This document shows, piece by piece, positions 38,237 to 51,500 of a DNA stretch of 64,000 nt (position 1 is the first letter of the stretch; every line of letters begins with the position of its first letter). Where the stretch lies: positions 51,904,938 to 51,968,937 of the forward strand of contig NC_087069.1 in assembly GCF_963678635.1 (NCBI RefSeq), given 5' to 3'. The translations under genes and the position numbers were made by a program. Below the pieces are notes generated by a model. The model did not search any database. It was not told the DNA's origin and saw nothing but the letters and a program-made list of their open reading frames with translations. This DNA is from Symsagittifera roscoffensis (lineage: Eukaryota; Xenacoelomorpha; Acoela; Convolutidae).

Positions 38237-38553
38237 TTGCTTTTTCGCAATTTGAAGCTGTTTTTGCCTTTTTGTGTTTTTTTTTGTTGGATTTGATTAA
38301 GGCCATCAAAAATTTCTAAAATATGACCTCTCACATAGTTATAAAAACTGCAATTTTGATTGAAATTAAAATAAAAATATTCAAAATTAAACACTAGGTT
38401 TTGGAAATTTGCTTGCAAAAAAGTTAAAAAATTATTATTGAATGATGTTTTCTGTTCAGGAATTGAGCGGTGTCATTAAAAAAAGTTTCTATAGACCAAA
38501 ATTTTTACCAAGTTTTGCCGGCGAAATGGAAATTTTTGTACCAATATTTTTAG

Positions 38554-38841
38554 GTTGGAAACGCAGAAGCATGCACAAAAGTATCCGATTACCTTTTGGA
38601 CAGACACGATATCTACATCCAAGCTATCAACTACCCTACTGTAGCCAAGGGAACTGAGCGACTTCGGATTGCACCCTCGCCGCTTCACACGGAGGAGATG
38701 ATGGATGAATTGGTGGGGGCTCTTTTCGAATCTTGGGTTGCGAATCGACTGCCGCTTAATGTTTTGGTGTCCCCGCCGCAAGGAAGTGACTTCTGTCGTG
38801 ACAGGGCAGAGGAATTGCCATTGACTTTCAGTCAGAGCTGA
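38554..38841 (+). CDS. ALAS: 5-aminolevulinate synthase, last exon
   Basis: Acceptor ATTTTTAG; starts VGNAEACTKVSDYLLD, then DIYIQAINYPTVAKGTERLR and IAPSPLHTEEMMDELV, the conserved end of ALAS. About 40 further residues to a TGA at 38839 form a short, less conserved tail. The proposed introns are 380 and 773 bp. The second carries a fragment of the dispersed repeat. Confidence 0.92.
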   Translation, partial: VGNAEACTKVSDYLLDRHDIYIQAINYPTVAKGTERLRIAPSPLHTEEMMDELVGALFESWVANRLPLNVLVSPPQGSDFCRDRAEELPLTFSQS

Positions 38842-41778
38842 TTGCCTGTCAAAAATGGACAATGAAGGCATATTGTTACGATTTTCATATGTTAACGTTA
38901 TTGATTAAATAACATCTGAACTGAATTATGTGCAAACTTGGGAAGATTTTAAACTTAAATAGTTTTCTTAATTTATGTTTGAATGTCAACCGAATGAAGC
39001 CTGGAATCCATACTAGCAAGCGTAGTCGGTTAGTGAGCATAAGTAGCATGAAAATCAGACCACACTCAGAAAAAAAATCGAACATGAAGACCAAAATATA
39101 AAATATCAAGAATTTTTTGTCCAAAACTTCTGTTTTTGTTCGTTTCTTAGAAAAGACTAGTGAATTAAGTGGGAAAAAAACAAGTGGTAATAATATAATA
39201 ATATAGTAATAATATAATAGTATAATTGGTAAATAATAGTCGGTCGCTGTGCAAGTAGCACAGAAAACTCGTGCAAAAAAAAAACAATTCAAAAATGAAG
39301 TAAAAAAATCTAACTGATGTTTTGAGGACTGGATTGATTAATAGATATCCACTTTTTTTGCCAGCCCATACCTTTCACGTAAATTTTTTTTTTTCAAAGA
39401 ATCGATTTATCTACGAGAAATTGAAATTGTTGAATATCACCTGCTGATTTGAACAAATTGATATGACAATGATGTGTGTTGAAATCAAAAATTCGAGACC
39501 GTCGACTCAGCTGGTATAGTTTGTGCTTGACATATTTTTTATTCAACTCTTTATGTCATCTTGCAGTTGCATCTTTTACGAACTCTTGGTTTTTGTAGTT
39601 TTCTTCATACGAGTCATCAAAAACGAAAAAAAAAATGTTTTCTAGGTTGTAGAGAGCCTCTAAGTGTGGAGCTGCATAAGAGCTGTATTAATTCATTTCG
39701 GCACTTTTCCGTTCATTGGTCGGTTTTATTTGAGCACTTCACTTTTTCCAAATCCTGATTGACATTCGATGTCCATCAACACTCTCGTTTGTGTATCTTG
39801 AATTTTGTTGAAATTCTGGGGTTTAGTTATACGTATCCAACTAAATCTAAAGATAACTTAAGTAGGCGAACAATCAAAAAAACTACAATTGTTTCTCTGT
39901 TAAAAAAAACATCGTATTTAGGCGTGAGTATACAAACATCTATCCAATGTTTCCAAATTTTTCCCTCACAATCTACTGAATCATTAAAACTTTCTGCTAC
40001 AATTGTTGCATTTCCATATATGAATACTGTACGAGAAGCCTTTTTCTTACTAAAAGCAAAACTGAGGAAAGTCCCTAAACCTGTTTCATGAATAAAAATA
40101 CGTTCTTCAAAAAAGTCCACGCAGAGAATTTCTTCACAGAAGAATCAAAAACAAAAAGAGTAGTCTGTGTATTGTCAGCAGTTTTGTCTTTTGTCTCTAG
40201 ATGATAGCAGTAAACCAACAAAAACGACTTTCAACCAGTTTTTTCAAAAGGAAGCCTCCTAGACATAACCAAAAAAAATGTTTTTTTTTCTTAAATAAAA
40301 TATTGAAAAAAACTTAAAAGATTAATTTAATAAGCGTCTATCGGTACCTAGTTTAGGCTGCAATTAAATTGTTGCCTAACCTATTGGTTTTTTTTGTGGT
40401 CATTCAGGGCATAACCTAAAATATAAAGCGAAACTTGAAAAAACTGCAGAATAAACAACGCTTGTCATATAATTTCATGGCATAGAACGAACGCTCATCT
40501 TGGTTTTCCTAATGCAAATGTTTTAAATCTTTGTCTATCTGTGGAATTTTTTGATAAATAGCATGCTATCTATAGTTTAAAACTGTAGTTTAGAACTGTT
40601 TTTGTTTTAGTTTAGAGCTGTTTTATAAGCACTTTTTATTAATCCATGAAAACATTTTTTTAAAGAATACGAAACGATACAAACATCTCTTTGTAGTTTG
40701 CTTTAAGGTGTGAGAGATAGTTTATTACAAAAACAAGAAAAAAGTGTTTTTTTGTCGTTTTCCTTCAATCTTTCAACCAAAACTTATTAGTTGGCCTCAA
40801 AACGCAATCAGAATAATTATCATCATAATGCTAATCAAATAATCATCAAGAAAACCAACTTAAATCTGATAATTTTGATAAACACAAGATACTTGCTTCA
40901 TCCAATTAGAATCCCGTTATATTGATGTCTGGTACACGTGTTTATCATTTTGAAAATCACAGGAAACTAAAACTCCTTCAATTTGATAAGAAGTTTTTTT
41001 TGTATTCAAAAACTTTATTATTGTGCCGACCCAGTCTTAGGACGTTTAATTTTAAAAACACAGACTCCTGGACCTCTTTTTGGAATTGGGTTCTCAGTAA
41101 AAAGTCACCACTCAAACTCCTGGTTCATGCCGTCAAGTATTATCTTTTCGGATTCATACTTTCGGTAAAAAGTCACACCTCTATTTCTCGAGAAGTTTCT
41201 GAATACCACGAGAAGTTCGGTAGCCAAAGGTTTGGAATAAGATAAGTAGAATCAAGATACATCAAAAGTTACTATTTGAATTGATTCCAGTGGCTAATTT
41301 GGAATTTAATAGCACTGTGAAAAAACAAACCCCTGGACCAGAAATAATTATAGGGCTTGTTGCTTAAATAGCGGCCTCAGTTGATAGGTACTAGTTCTGC
41401 AAAATCACCAAGGTAGAAAAATCCTTCTGGGATACCATTTGGAGTTTTTAGTTTTTTTTTCCAGAAGAAAGGACACCATAATTTAAAAGATTGATCACTT
41501 GGGAAGTATGAATCAGGTTTGGATAAATTTGGTTGGACGCTATAAAAAACCCTGAATTATTTCTAGCTGACTGAATTCTATTGATTTTTTCGCCTGAAAT
41601 TGTGCCAAATTTTATGAGCTGAGGCCTCAAAACTACAAAAAAATACCACAACTAGCAAGGAAAGTAGAAAAAGGAATCGAACTCTGGAAAAAAGAATTGA
41701 ACTCTTGGAAAAAGGAATCGAGCAGCTGCAGTGCAACTGAAAATGAGGCGAATACATTGTAAGTGAGAGTTTGACGTT
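38842..41778. other. Intergenic DNA downstream of ALAS, no gene
   Basis: AT-rich with short unsupported frames only. Includes a TAATAATATAATA-type run (39187-39235) and, near 41690-41730, a 22-bp GGAAAAAGGAATCGA-type tandem repeat just before retroelement 2. Confidence 0.5.
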
Positions 41779-42080
41779 TGCCGAGAAATGGGTGACAAAA
41801 CTTGGTTGTTCGTAAAAGTGAATTGATAAATTAGTTGTTTAGATTCTTAGTTCCAATTTAATATTTGTTAGTCAAGCTTTGACTAAGAGGAAACATAGAT
41901 TGAGAATCAGCATAAATATACACCTAGCAAACGATGTAGCAAAACAACAGAGTGACCACGCACAGCGTAACACTCAGTATAGGCCAAGCCAGTGACCTTG
42001 AACATAACTGGTAGTGAAATTAGCAGCATAACTGCGAAAAGGCAAGTAAAAAGCCAGGTACCGAAGGTCACCTCATGACA
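41779..42080 (-). repeat. 3' LTR of retroelement 2
   Basis: 302 bp with TG...CA ends. It differs from 48235-48536 at roughly 17 positions by eye (about 5-6 percent), with no length change. Confidence 0.92.
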
Positions 42081-42401
42081 TTTCCCGCGGAAGAGAAAAA
42101 TTTTGAAACTGATTTCAACATTTTTGTAATTAATAAACTGCACACAGATGGGCATTAGATAGATAGCACCCCTATCCCTCACAAATGCAAGGTGGCAAAT
42201 AATATAGATTATATTAAGTTTAGCAAAGTATTGAATAGTTTGATAGTAAACAATAGTCAATCTTCATCTTGAGTTTAATTGACCAATGAGGAGTAAGACG
42301 CTTCCAGCAGAGCCAGTTGAGGTCGATCACGAATAAGCGTTTTCTAGGCGAATGCGAGAACGGTAGAACGCTCCCAGAGGGTAGGTCACAAACCTCCTCC
42401 C

Positions 42402-43233
42402 TCAATCTTGTATAACTTTAACAGAGTGCCGTAAAGGATCCACAAAGAATTTCGTAGCCTTCTTGCTACGTGATGAGGTCCTGACAACTTCCGAATCATC
42501 CACTACTGGCTGGGCGGGAAGAGACAGAGAAGGATATGAAGAGTGTGTTTCTGGAGGTACGTGTTGTGAGGATGGAACAAAACCCTCAGAAACAACCTTA
42601 TCCCTTGTAGACTGCTGAGGAGTAAAACTCGAATCAGCAAATGTGACTGGCGGCAAATCTTCCTGGAGCCTTGGTCGCTTCTCCACTGGGGTAGATTCCC
42701 GAACCACCTGTAGAGTATTCGGACCAGATGAGCCCTCACATGAAGAATCAACTGTGAGATCCACCAACTGTGATACACTAGGGTCGTCAGGTCGTTTCTC
42801 TAACAGGATTGGTTGAGAGCGAGTAGCTGGCCTTTTTTCTACACTGCGTGAAGTCGATCTTGGTGCTTGAAGGCGATCACCTAGTGTGTTTTGACACGCT
42901 GAAATGTTATTACGGAAGACAAACATGGTTTTTACGATAAACTTTTCCTTTGTCAGTAACATAAGTGTGATCGGTAATCTGAGTAACCTTGAATTCTGCA
43001 GACTTATAAAGAAGTTTGCCGGACTGACGATCTATATTTTTTCTAATGACTCTAACTCGACTAGGATTGGATAAGAGAAGGGTTTCCAATTTACTTGTTT
43101 TAGTCGGGCGACGGGGTTGAAGAATTGGTAAGCGACGGGAACTGGCCTGAGCCCCTGGGTGCATAGTACCTGACTGACCCTCCGAAAAACAGAGTGTGAT
43201 GTGTGAAAGACCTGTTTTTAGAGAACGAGCCAA
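42402..43233 (-). pseudogene. C-terminal pol tail of retroelement 2
   Basis: Two overlapping frames (42910-43233 and 42402-42962) encode a basic, Ser/Pro-rich tail after the integrase, parallel to the long tail in retroelement 1. Confidence 0.5.
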
Positions 43234-44598
43234 CTCTGAGGCTCACTCTCAGCAACATTACCCTCCAGGGAGAACATGGGCTTAAATCGTTTGGCAATCG
43301 GAGGGCTGGCACTTCCTCTCGGCACCACCTTTGCGCGATCCCGACTGTAGTCCTGGCTAGCAATTTGGTCCGGCGTTACGAGGTTGCGCTCAAGTCTTTG
43401 TGCTGAAGTATCAGAATTAACAACATTATGAAAAGCCTGTGACCATTCAGTATTTGGCTCATGTCCAAAATGTAATTCAAAAGGCAACTTCTTAAGTATA
43501 GAAAGATTACTCTTGCAAATAGCTTCAATTATCCGCTGAAGCGTCTCTTTAAAAGTATCAAAATTAGGATCAAGTTTCGCCGTGCCCAATTTGCGTTTCA
43601 TAGTCTGTATCATACGTTCAATTAGATCAGAGCCTCTATGATCGCCAACGGGTGAAAGAATATGTCTAATACCTCTACTAGAACAAAATTGTTGTACTAA
43701 ATCATTCTTAAACCCAGAGCCATGATCAGCCATGATAGAATGAGGTAAACCATGAATACGTATTTAGGATTCAAGGAATTTTGTAACCTTCTTAGCCCCA
43801 GTAGTTTTAGTAAAAAGAATAGAAGGAAATTTCGAGAAACGATCGATAGCTACCAAGAGGAATATCTCCGCAACTTTGTCATCTAGTATAGGACCAGCAA
43901 AATCTAACTGAAGCTCCTGATTTGGCCTTGAAAAATTAGGTAATGTTTGAGCGGTATGAAAAGTCTTAACAGGTTCAAGATTCTTACCATTCAACGTGCA
44001 TTCACGGCATTTCTCACAGGTTTTAACAATCTGTCGGTTTGAAAACGGCCACCAAATGTACTCTGAGGCTGACATCATGGCCTTTTGTCCGGGATGAGAG
44101 CGGTGAAGACGAGCAAGGACAGCCTGCCTCAAAGCTTCGGGGATTGCTAACTTGTTGTCAATGATCACACAATTATTGACGACCGCTGCCTTGGACCAGA
44201 ATTGAGCCATGTAGGCCCCGAGTTTGTTGAAGCTAGTGACATCCTTATTAATAATAGCCCGTTTCATCGGGCCCAGGAAAAGATCTTCCTCCGTGAGCGA
44301 GCTCGGCTAAAATATCGGCGTCAAACAAACGTGGTAGTCCCACAATGCCTTTATTGGACTTCGAGAGAATAGGTTTACCTCCGTTAACTGCAAACACGCC
44401 AACCTTAGCGGTTGTGTGGTTTTTCTCCGGTTGAGATAAGCGGCACCTCCTCATAGTCTCCAAAAGTTGATTGTGTCCCTCGTTTCTGGAGATAGTCCTG
44501 GCGGCAACAAATGGAGTTTTCGCTGCATGCTCACGGGTTCGATTATGCTGTCGTATCTGATCCAAACGAGAGATTCGACCTAACTGACAAGATCTCAT
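43218..44598 (-). pseudogene. Integrase of retroelement 2
   Basis: 44248-44598 (linker), 43764-44267 (zinc finger HRSHPGQKAM...CEKCRECT and start of core with QLDFAGPI and VAIDRFSKFPS) and 43218-43733 (MADHGSGF, GSDLIERMIQTMKRKLG). A stop or shift near 43734-43764 splits the core between the two Asp motifs. Confidence 0.75.
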
Positions 44599-45133
44599 TG
44601 TGGGACGCGGGCTCGGTCGTCTGAAATTCGTTGAGCTCAGAGGAAAGTTTTCTACAAAAGAGAGGAGGTCAGTTTGTTCCGCCGTCGAGTTGAGTATCGT
44701 TTGTGAGTCAGGGGATGAACGAGTGTAGAATGAAAGTCGTTAGCAGTAGGTTGTGGGTAGTAGCTGGTGGTAGAATCGGATCTGAGGAGTCGATACTTTG
44801 ACAGTGAGATTTTACAAAAGAAAAAGATGAGAAAAGTGAGTTATGACTGTTTTCAAGCAATTCAGGTCGGAGACAAAGATTTAGAGCGAGAGAAACCGGT
44901 CTACGATTTTTAATTTGAATACCCGTTTCTGATTGGTCGACAGTTGCAGAGCATAACTCGACGCCGTCTCTCGGTGAGATACTTGAAACACGTATTTGCA
45001 TAACGATGCATTAGATCATAACGAAATTCTGATGAGAGCAAAGAAAACTTCTGTGTGGGAGGATCAACGACTTCTTGCGACAAAGGACACAAGCCATCTC
45101 TTGAATTATTCAAGTTAAAGGAATTTATAAAAG

Positions 45134-45801
45134 TTAAGGCCGAATTAAAAGCCACAATAGACTTAACAACAAAAAGCTCGTCATAAATCGAAGGCGCTGG
45201 AGCTGAGATGTAGGATAGCGAGAAAAATAGTTCGCAATACCCAGTGTAACCCAAGGGACATGAATAACTTCGAAATCAAAAGGTAACAAACGATCCGCCC
45301 AGCGAGAAAGACGCCACTGATAAGTCTTATTATTATAATTTTCACTCAATGCCGAAATAATGGCTTATGATCCGTCAACACTTGAAAACAATTACCCAAC
45401 AAATACGTACGAAACTGTTCACACGCCCAAACGATTGCCAACCACTCTAATTCATTTGGACTATACTTCGTTTCTGCATTATTGAGAAAACGCGAAGCAA
45501 ATGCAGTCGGAGCCCAAACTCCCGGTTCAATCTCCTGCTCAAGGCAGGCTCCTAGTCCGTTATGACTAGCGTCACATTTTACCCGAGAATTTTTCGGAGA
45601 GTCATAATGAAACAAACTAGGGATTTTAGCCACCAGATCGATTATACTCTTGAAGGCACTATCTTTTTCCTCTCCCCTCCGAAACGACTGTTTGTTACAT
45701 GCTTTTAAGGATTGCCGAAAATGAACTGTATGAGTATGTAACTCAGATATGAACCATTGTAGATGATTTAGCCTTCCCATAAATGAACGGAGCTGTTTCA
45801 A
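45134..45801 (-). pseudogene. RNase H region of retroelement 2
   Basis: 45346-45801 holds the RT connection and RNase H with VKCDASHNGLGACLEQ and VLTDHKPL. It continues in another frame at 45134-45349 with RLSRWADRLLPFDFEVIHV. Broken near 45346. Confidence 0.75.
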
Positions 45802-45876
45802 AGTTCTTGGGGGCTTAAGTGATTGAATCGCATCTATCTTTGAAAATTTGGGAGAATAACCGTCCTCATTTGTATC

Positions 45877-46857
45877 TTAACCTAACCAAGTGAATTGGTT
45901 AACCGAAAGTTCACACTTACTAAGCTTCAGTGCCCAGCCTTCTGCATCGAGTCTCTGCATCACCTTTTCGACCAAGTTGTTGTGTTCTTGAATATCTCCC
46001 TTCGTGAATACTAAGATATCGTCCAAGTAATAAATTACACCCTCTAATCCTTGTAACGTACAGTCCATTGCCTTCTGGAACTCGGTTGGTATATCTGTTA
46101 AACAGTAGAACCCAGTCTTGAACCTATAAGTCCCCGTAGCATCCCCACACAAGATTTTGAAGTTACAGTGACTACTAGTAACAGACGATAGAGGCAATTG
46201 ACTGAAAACCTACTTCAAGTCTAATGAGGTAAACCTAAACTTTCCGGGTACATCCTTAGTGATTATCTGAGCCACTGAATCAATGAGCTCATGAATGTTT
46301 GGCATCTGGATCTTGTTCTTCCAGATCTGCGCATTCATCGGCTTAGCATTTTTGGCAAGTTTGATTGAGCCATCCTTCTTGGCTGTCAACACAATGGGCG
46401 CTATGAAGAAATCGGTCGTACATTTATCTAGTTTTTCGATGTGACCATGTTTCACCAACTGCTTGATCTCATTAGCAACTCTGTCCTGGATACGAATCAG
46501 AACTTTAGGTCCTCTAACTTGACGCGGTACCAGAGGGAACTTAAACTTTGTGTATACTTTATGGTTCTTGGATCTCCCTAATCGACTAAACACATGTGCA
46601 TATTTCTTGGCGAAGAAAGAACTCCAATAATCGGAAATTGGGTCTTCAACCTTAACTTCAAGCTGCTGGACGGGCTCCACCCTCAGTTGGGTAGTCACCA
46701 CACCTAATTGATCTTGCAAATCTAAGTCCAAAAAGTTTCGGGTTCTTTTCTCGGAGACAAGGAAACAAGCCTCCTTTACTTTCCAGCCACTTGAAGAGAT
46801 CGGAATGCAAATTGAACCAAGAAGACAAATCGGTTTCTTATTATAATTGACACACAA
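45877..46857 (-). pseudogene. Reverse transcriptase of retroelement 2
   Basis: Two frames, 46210-46857 (end of protease, then RT fingers with FIAPIVLTAKKDGSIKLA and FRFTSLDLK) and 45877-46197 (palm with FYCLTDIPTEFQ and catalytic YYLDDILVF). They are separated by a break at about 46198-46210. Confidence 0.8.
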
Positions 46858-46890
46858 AGTATCTATAGGATATTGTGTGATATCTCAGAT

Positions 46891-47325
46891 TTAGATGGAC
46901 GGGTTACGCTGAAGTAATACGTCACAAATGCGTTTGTTGAAGAACGAGACCGGACTTCCCGTGTCTACAGTTGAGTAGAAGAAACTTCGCCCAGTACGCA
47001 ATTGGATACTACGACTTCTTGGTTTTCCTTCGTTTAATTTTAGAAGCTCGATACTATCAATCCTGACCGCGCTTTCTATTTGCAGAACACCGTACCCCGG
47101 TTCACTATCATAATCAGCGTCTATAAAATTACAATCGATGAGGGGGTCTGTCACCTCCTCATTTTCGTGAACCAATTTTACACGTCTTTTTGACGAATTA
47201 CAACATTTGGCAAAGTGACCTTGTTTCTTGCAAAGATTACACGTAACCTCTCGAGCCGGACACGACTTTCTATGATCCGGGCTAAAAGGATTGCCACAGA
47301 AATAGCATGATTTGCTGCCTTTGTT
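46891..47325 (-). pseudogene. Nucleocapsid and protease of retroelement 2
   Basis: The minus-strand frame has two zinc knuckles (CYFCGN...H...C and CNLCKKQGHFAKCC, about 47210-47320) and then a retropepsin active site, STVDTGSPVSFF, with the standard DTG. The frame stops at 46891. Confidence 0.7.
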
Positions 47326-47416
47326 GCTTTGCGCGTTTTGCCGATTGAATTAGTTCTGAGGAGAATTACATTTTCCTCGAGCGACTGGATTAAGAAAATA
47401 GGCTCTTGTTTGACCT

Positions 47417-48061
47417 TTATAGAACTGGAGAACTGATTGTGTGGAAGGACTTTTTGAACCGAGCTGATGTACTTGCCCTCTTTTCACACTCCAGAGTGAG
47501 TTTGAAAGTGTCATCCAAATCTAATTTTGCCTTAATTAGTTTTTGCTTAACGTCCACATCACGAATTCGTCCGATGAAGAGATCTTTCAAAGTATCCCTC
47601 TCATGAGCTTCGGGCCAATTACACAAAGCAATCTGAGCACTGAGACGAGCGTAGATTGAAGAGAAAGTATCGTTTTCCAACATGAGTATAGTGTTATACA
47701 ATTTGATACGTTCAACAGTATAATCATGTTCCACCTTGAACAGTGTCTCACAAGGATTGTGAAAATCACGAAAAGTAGTAACACTAATGTCCGTGTGCGG
47801 TTAAGAATCTGCGAAATTTCGCTTTCCTTCATTTCCCAAATCGAAAAACAATCGTGACTTCAAACGAGCTTCAGCTTCGTGAGAAAACCAGTTCTGACTA
47901 ATTCGAGGACCTTTCCTTCTGCGCTCGATATTCATTTTATTTATTCTACGGACCGCCGCTTGATCTCGGAGGACTCGAGCATTCGCCTCCCCAGCGTCTT
48001 CCGTGGGACCCACTTCCTCTGCTCTGGGAGGGGGTTCATCGATGTTCTCCGCGGGCTCCAC
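47417..48061 (-). pseudogene. Gag of retroelement 2, frameshifted
   Basis: Two frames (47801-48061 and 47417-47734) encode a gag-like protein with SRLFFDLGNEGK, related to the ALGNEGKKIFG of retroelement 1, then helical capsid sequence. A break near 47735-47820 separates them. Confidence 0.65.
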
Positions 48062-48212
48062 AAAAAGTTACTGAGGATTTATGTTGTCCTTCAGCCCCAC
48101 TGCCCGGAAGAATTGCCCAATCCAAGATTCCCATAGGAACGGTGGTTGATCAAAGGTTTCGCCCAAAATGGAGGAATACCTAACAGGTCAGTCCTGTCTT
48201 CATTCACAGGAA

Positions 48213-48227
48213 CTGCTGGCTGCGCCA
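48213..48227 (-). promoter_or_regulatory. Primer binding site of retroelement 2
   Basis: TGGCGCAGCCAGCAG on the minus strand, 7 nt inside the 5' LTR. TGG pairs with the CCA end of a priming tRNA. The tRNA was not identified. Confidence 0.55.
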
Positions 48228-48234
48228 TGACATA

Positions 48235-48536
48235 TGCCGAGAAATGGGTGACAAAACTTGGTTGTTCGTAAAAGTGAATTGATAAATTAGTTGTTTAGAT
48301 TCTTAGTTCGAATTTAATATTTGTTAGTCAAGCTTTGACTAAGACGAAACATAGATTGAGAATCAGAATGAATATACATCTAGCAAACGATGTAGCAAAA
48401 CAACAGAGTGACGACGCACAGCGTAACACGCAGTATAGGCCAAGCCAGTGACCTTGAACATAACTGGTAGTAAAATCAGCAGCATAACTGCGCAAATGCA
48501 AGTGGTAAGCGAGGTACCGAAGGTCACCTCATGACA
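48235..48536 (-). repeat. 5' LTR of retroelement 2
   Basis: 302 bp, same ends as the left LTR. On the element strand it begins TGTCATGAGGTGACC and ends TTTCTCGGCA. Confidence 0.92.
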
Positions 48537-51500
48537 GAGTTAAGCTGAAGACTGAATATCGCACAAAACTAGTGGATTCAATTGGAGAGCAACTGATTAA
48601 AATTTGGGTTCAACTTGAATATGACATTTGAGCTACTCAGAGCAAATACCTGGACCAAAGAAAATTAAATCGTGCCAGGAAAAATTGGCCTCAACAGGAG
48701 AATGAAAAATAATTCAGGTTTTCTGATTAAAACGATTCAGGTCGGGAATGAAAAAGAAAATTGACACAAAATATAACCGTTGAGGATGGTTTATTAGCTA
48801 CCCCCCCTCAAAAAATAGGACTTGAAATTTGCTTGAGTAAAAGAAGAGTGAAGCGGTCATCGAGGGATTGTCTGCTGACCGGATATTTATAACCTATATT
48901 AACACATAGAAGCCAGCAGGCATCCCCCCCCCCCCGCTCCCCACATATACACCCCTGATCAGCAGGACTCACTCAAGTAGCAGAAGAGTGAGGTGATCAG
49001 TCAGGGGGGGGGGGGGTTCTGTTTTGATCTTCCTGGGATTCTTAGTTCTGACTACCTTTCCATGCATGGTGGGTTCATTTTCGATATTTCAAACTAAACA
49101 TAGAGTAGGAAATAACGGTAGAACAAAAAACATCTGGAAATGTTCATAGTATGTTGTTTATTTTGAAATTATCGGATACGATCAGTTATCAAGAGGTTTT
49201 CGTTGAATTTCATCAACATCCAGATATGGTTTAAGTGAACTTTCTCTCAATTTTAAGTGATTATGGCATCAAAAAAATCATTTTACATCAAGGATCTTAC
49301 TTTGATATGAAAAAGTGAAAGAACTTCCAGAAATTGCACTTTTTGTTGTAGCATGAAACATTCAGTACTATTACAGACTGAGAAAAAATTATTTTGGAGC
49401 TTCAAAAATGTGTGTTCTTCTATCCCATAGCAGTGGGTTTGACAAAAATTGGATGTAGTTTCTGAAACTTATGTTTGATTTTTCCTTGAAATTTTTGTCT
49501 TTTTGATTATTAGCAAGATAAATGTGATAAGTTTTTCAGATTGAATGTTCGTTTTAGCCATTTAGCGAAAAATTTGAAACGTCTTGGATATTTTATCACT
49601 TGATTAAAATATAAATAGGCAGAGCGCTTTAATTTTGTCTTTAATTTATAAATGTGGGTTACTTTTTGACGAAAAGCTGAAGTGAAATCTAATCAATATA
49701 TATTTTTTAAATTTTTCCATGAATATTGCGAAAATTGATCTATTGAATAGATTTTTTTCTTTATGTTTACCTTTCCATGGACAATTAGTCAATTAAATAT
49801 ACATGGTGCAAAATGGAGAATTTTCGACAGATCTTGCATCTAAAATGAACAATTTTTTTCTTTTCTTTTTCAAAAATTATGGTTCCTTTCACGACTTTTT
49901 ACAGTTTTTAATTACGTTTCAGCTAGATATCAGCATTGTTTTTGCTAATCTGAATTTTGCTCTTGTTAGAACAGTGTATAAATCACGTCCTGATTTTCTC
50001 GATTTTAAGTTTTGAGGGACAATTGAAGTAAAGTTCAATTTTTAAAACAAAAAACTGGTTTACACAAATTGGGATTGGTTTTACCCTCTACACGTAATTT
50101 AACATTGATATTCTGCAATTAGTTAAAAAGCGATAAAAGTTTGCCAATAATCTTGAGAATTCTGCAGAAAAAAACTAAATGTTTACCATTTCTTACCATG
50201 ATACTGAAACTTTGTATTTTAATACATTACACACTACAACTTATCTTAATACAATCAAGTTATTTATCAAAACATCAAAAAATCTTTAAAAAATCTAAAC
50301 ACAATCCTTATTCATCGGAAAATCAGGCGCCAAAATCTTTTTTTTTTTCTAAAAGATGGCATCTGAAATTTGGCATTACACATACTAATACATGGGGCAA
50401 CCTATTACCTATCTCAATACTTGAAAACCTACTTCGTATCTTAATACAAAGCCTGCTAACCGGATGACTATAACTTATCTAATTACATGGGGGTGAGCAG
50501 GCACCCCTGATCACCCCACTCTTCTAGTACTCAGCTCAATTTACTTCCTTTTCAATTCCCTTCTTTATTTTTGATGTAAGATCTTCATTGAAATAAAACA
50601 ATTCAAAAACCACTTTGATAGCTGTTGAAACCTTTTGTGCTGATTGCAGAAGGCTGGTTTTTTATATTTAGTTTTCAATCCAAATAATTGCACTAATTGC
50701 TTACAAGCATCTGGCTCCTTGATCAGCTCTGCTAAATTCAAACTGTGATCGGTGGCATTTGTTGAACTATCAGACCAGTTACGTTGCTAGGAACACGAAA
50801 AAGTATTTTGTATTTGAGGAGAATTAGCAATGTTTTAGGGATAAAGCATCACAATAGAAGCAATAAAAGTACCCTTCTTTTTTGTTCTTTTTGAGTGATT
50901 ATTATGACAAGCTGATCGATCTTCATCGATAACAAGCGGGTTGTTCTCTCGAAAACATTTGCATGCTGATGGAACATATAGATGTTTAGTAGCTTTTAGA
51001 AGGTCATATGTGGGACAAAAAATCAACCAAAAATTTTCAGATGTTCATCTTTTATATTTATCCCCCTCATTTCCTTAAATTTTAGTCATTAAATTCATTT
51101 GTTTGTTGCAGTAAGCAGCAAAACTATCAAGATTGTTTCTTTTTGTTCACGTTTGTTTTCCAGCTAATCAAAATTTCACTGAATTTCAGTGCTGCGCAAG
51201 CGTCAATAGCGCTCATTCAATAAAAACTGGATGAAAACAACTACAGTAAATGTTCAAATTCAAGATTTCTAACTGGGTTATTGTTGAAAAAAATTTATCA
51301 ACAAAAACACAAAAAAATATTTGCAACAAGTTGCATCAAAAACAAATGGAAATAAATGGTGGAAAAACTATTTTTTTTGTCTTTTCTGTTTTTTGTTTGA
51401 ACTTAACCAAAATTCAAGGAAACAATTTTGAAAATTTTAGTTTAAATCAATTCACCCGGTTACTCTGAATCAGCAAACTAGAAATTTGCACGACAAAAAG

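Larger units (their letters stand above)
41779..48536 (-). mobile_element. Ty3/gypsy-type retroelement 2, broken, with both LTRs
   Basis: 302-bp LTRs flank 6.15 kb of internal sequence carrying gag, protease, RT, RNase H and integrase in that order on the minus strand, cut into many frames. A primer-binding-site-like TGGCGCAGCCAGCAG starts 7 bases inside the 5' LTR. Flanking 5-mers (ACGTT left, GAGTT right) do not match, so the target duplication is lost or altered. Confidence 0.93.

Noticed and set aside
39827-40120. 97-aa and 110-aa overlapping ORFs on opposite strands
   Set aside because: Short, mutually overlapping, no domain, no splice or poly(A) context.
41774-48541. 5-bp target duplication for retroelement 2
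   Set aside because: ACGTT on the left and GAGTT on the right do not match.
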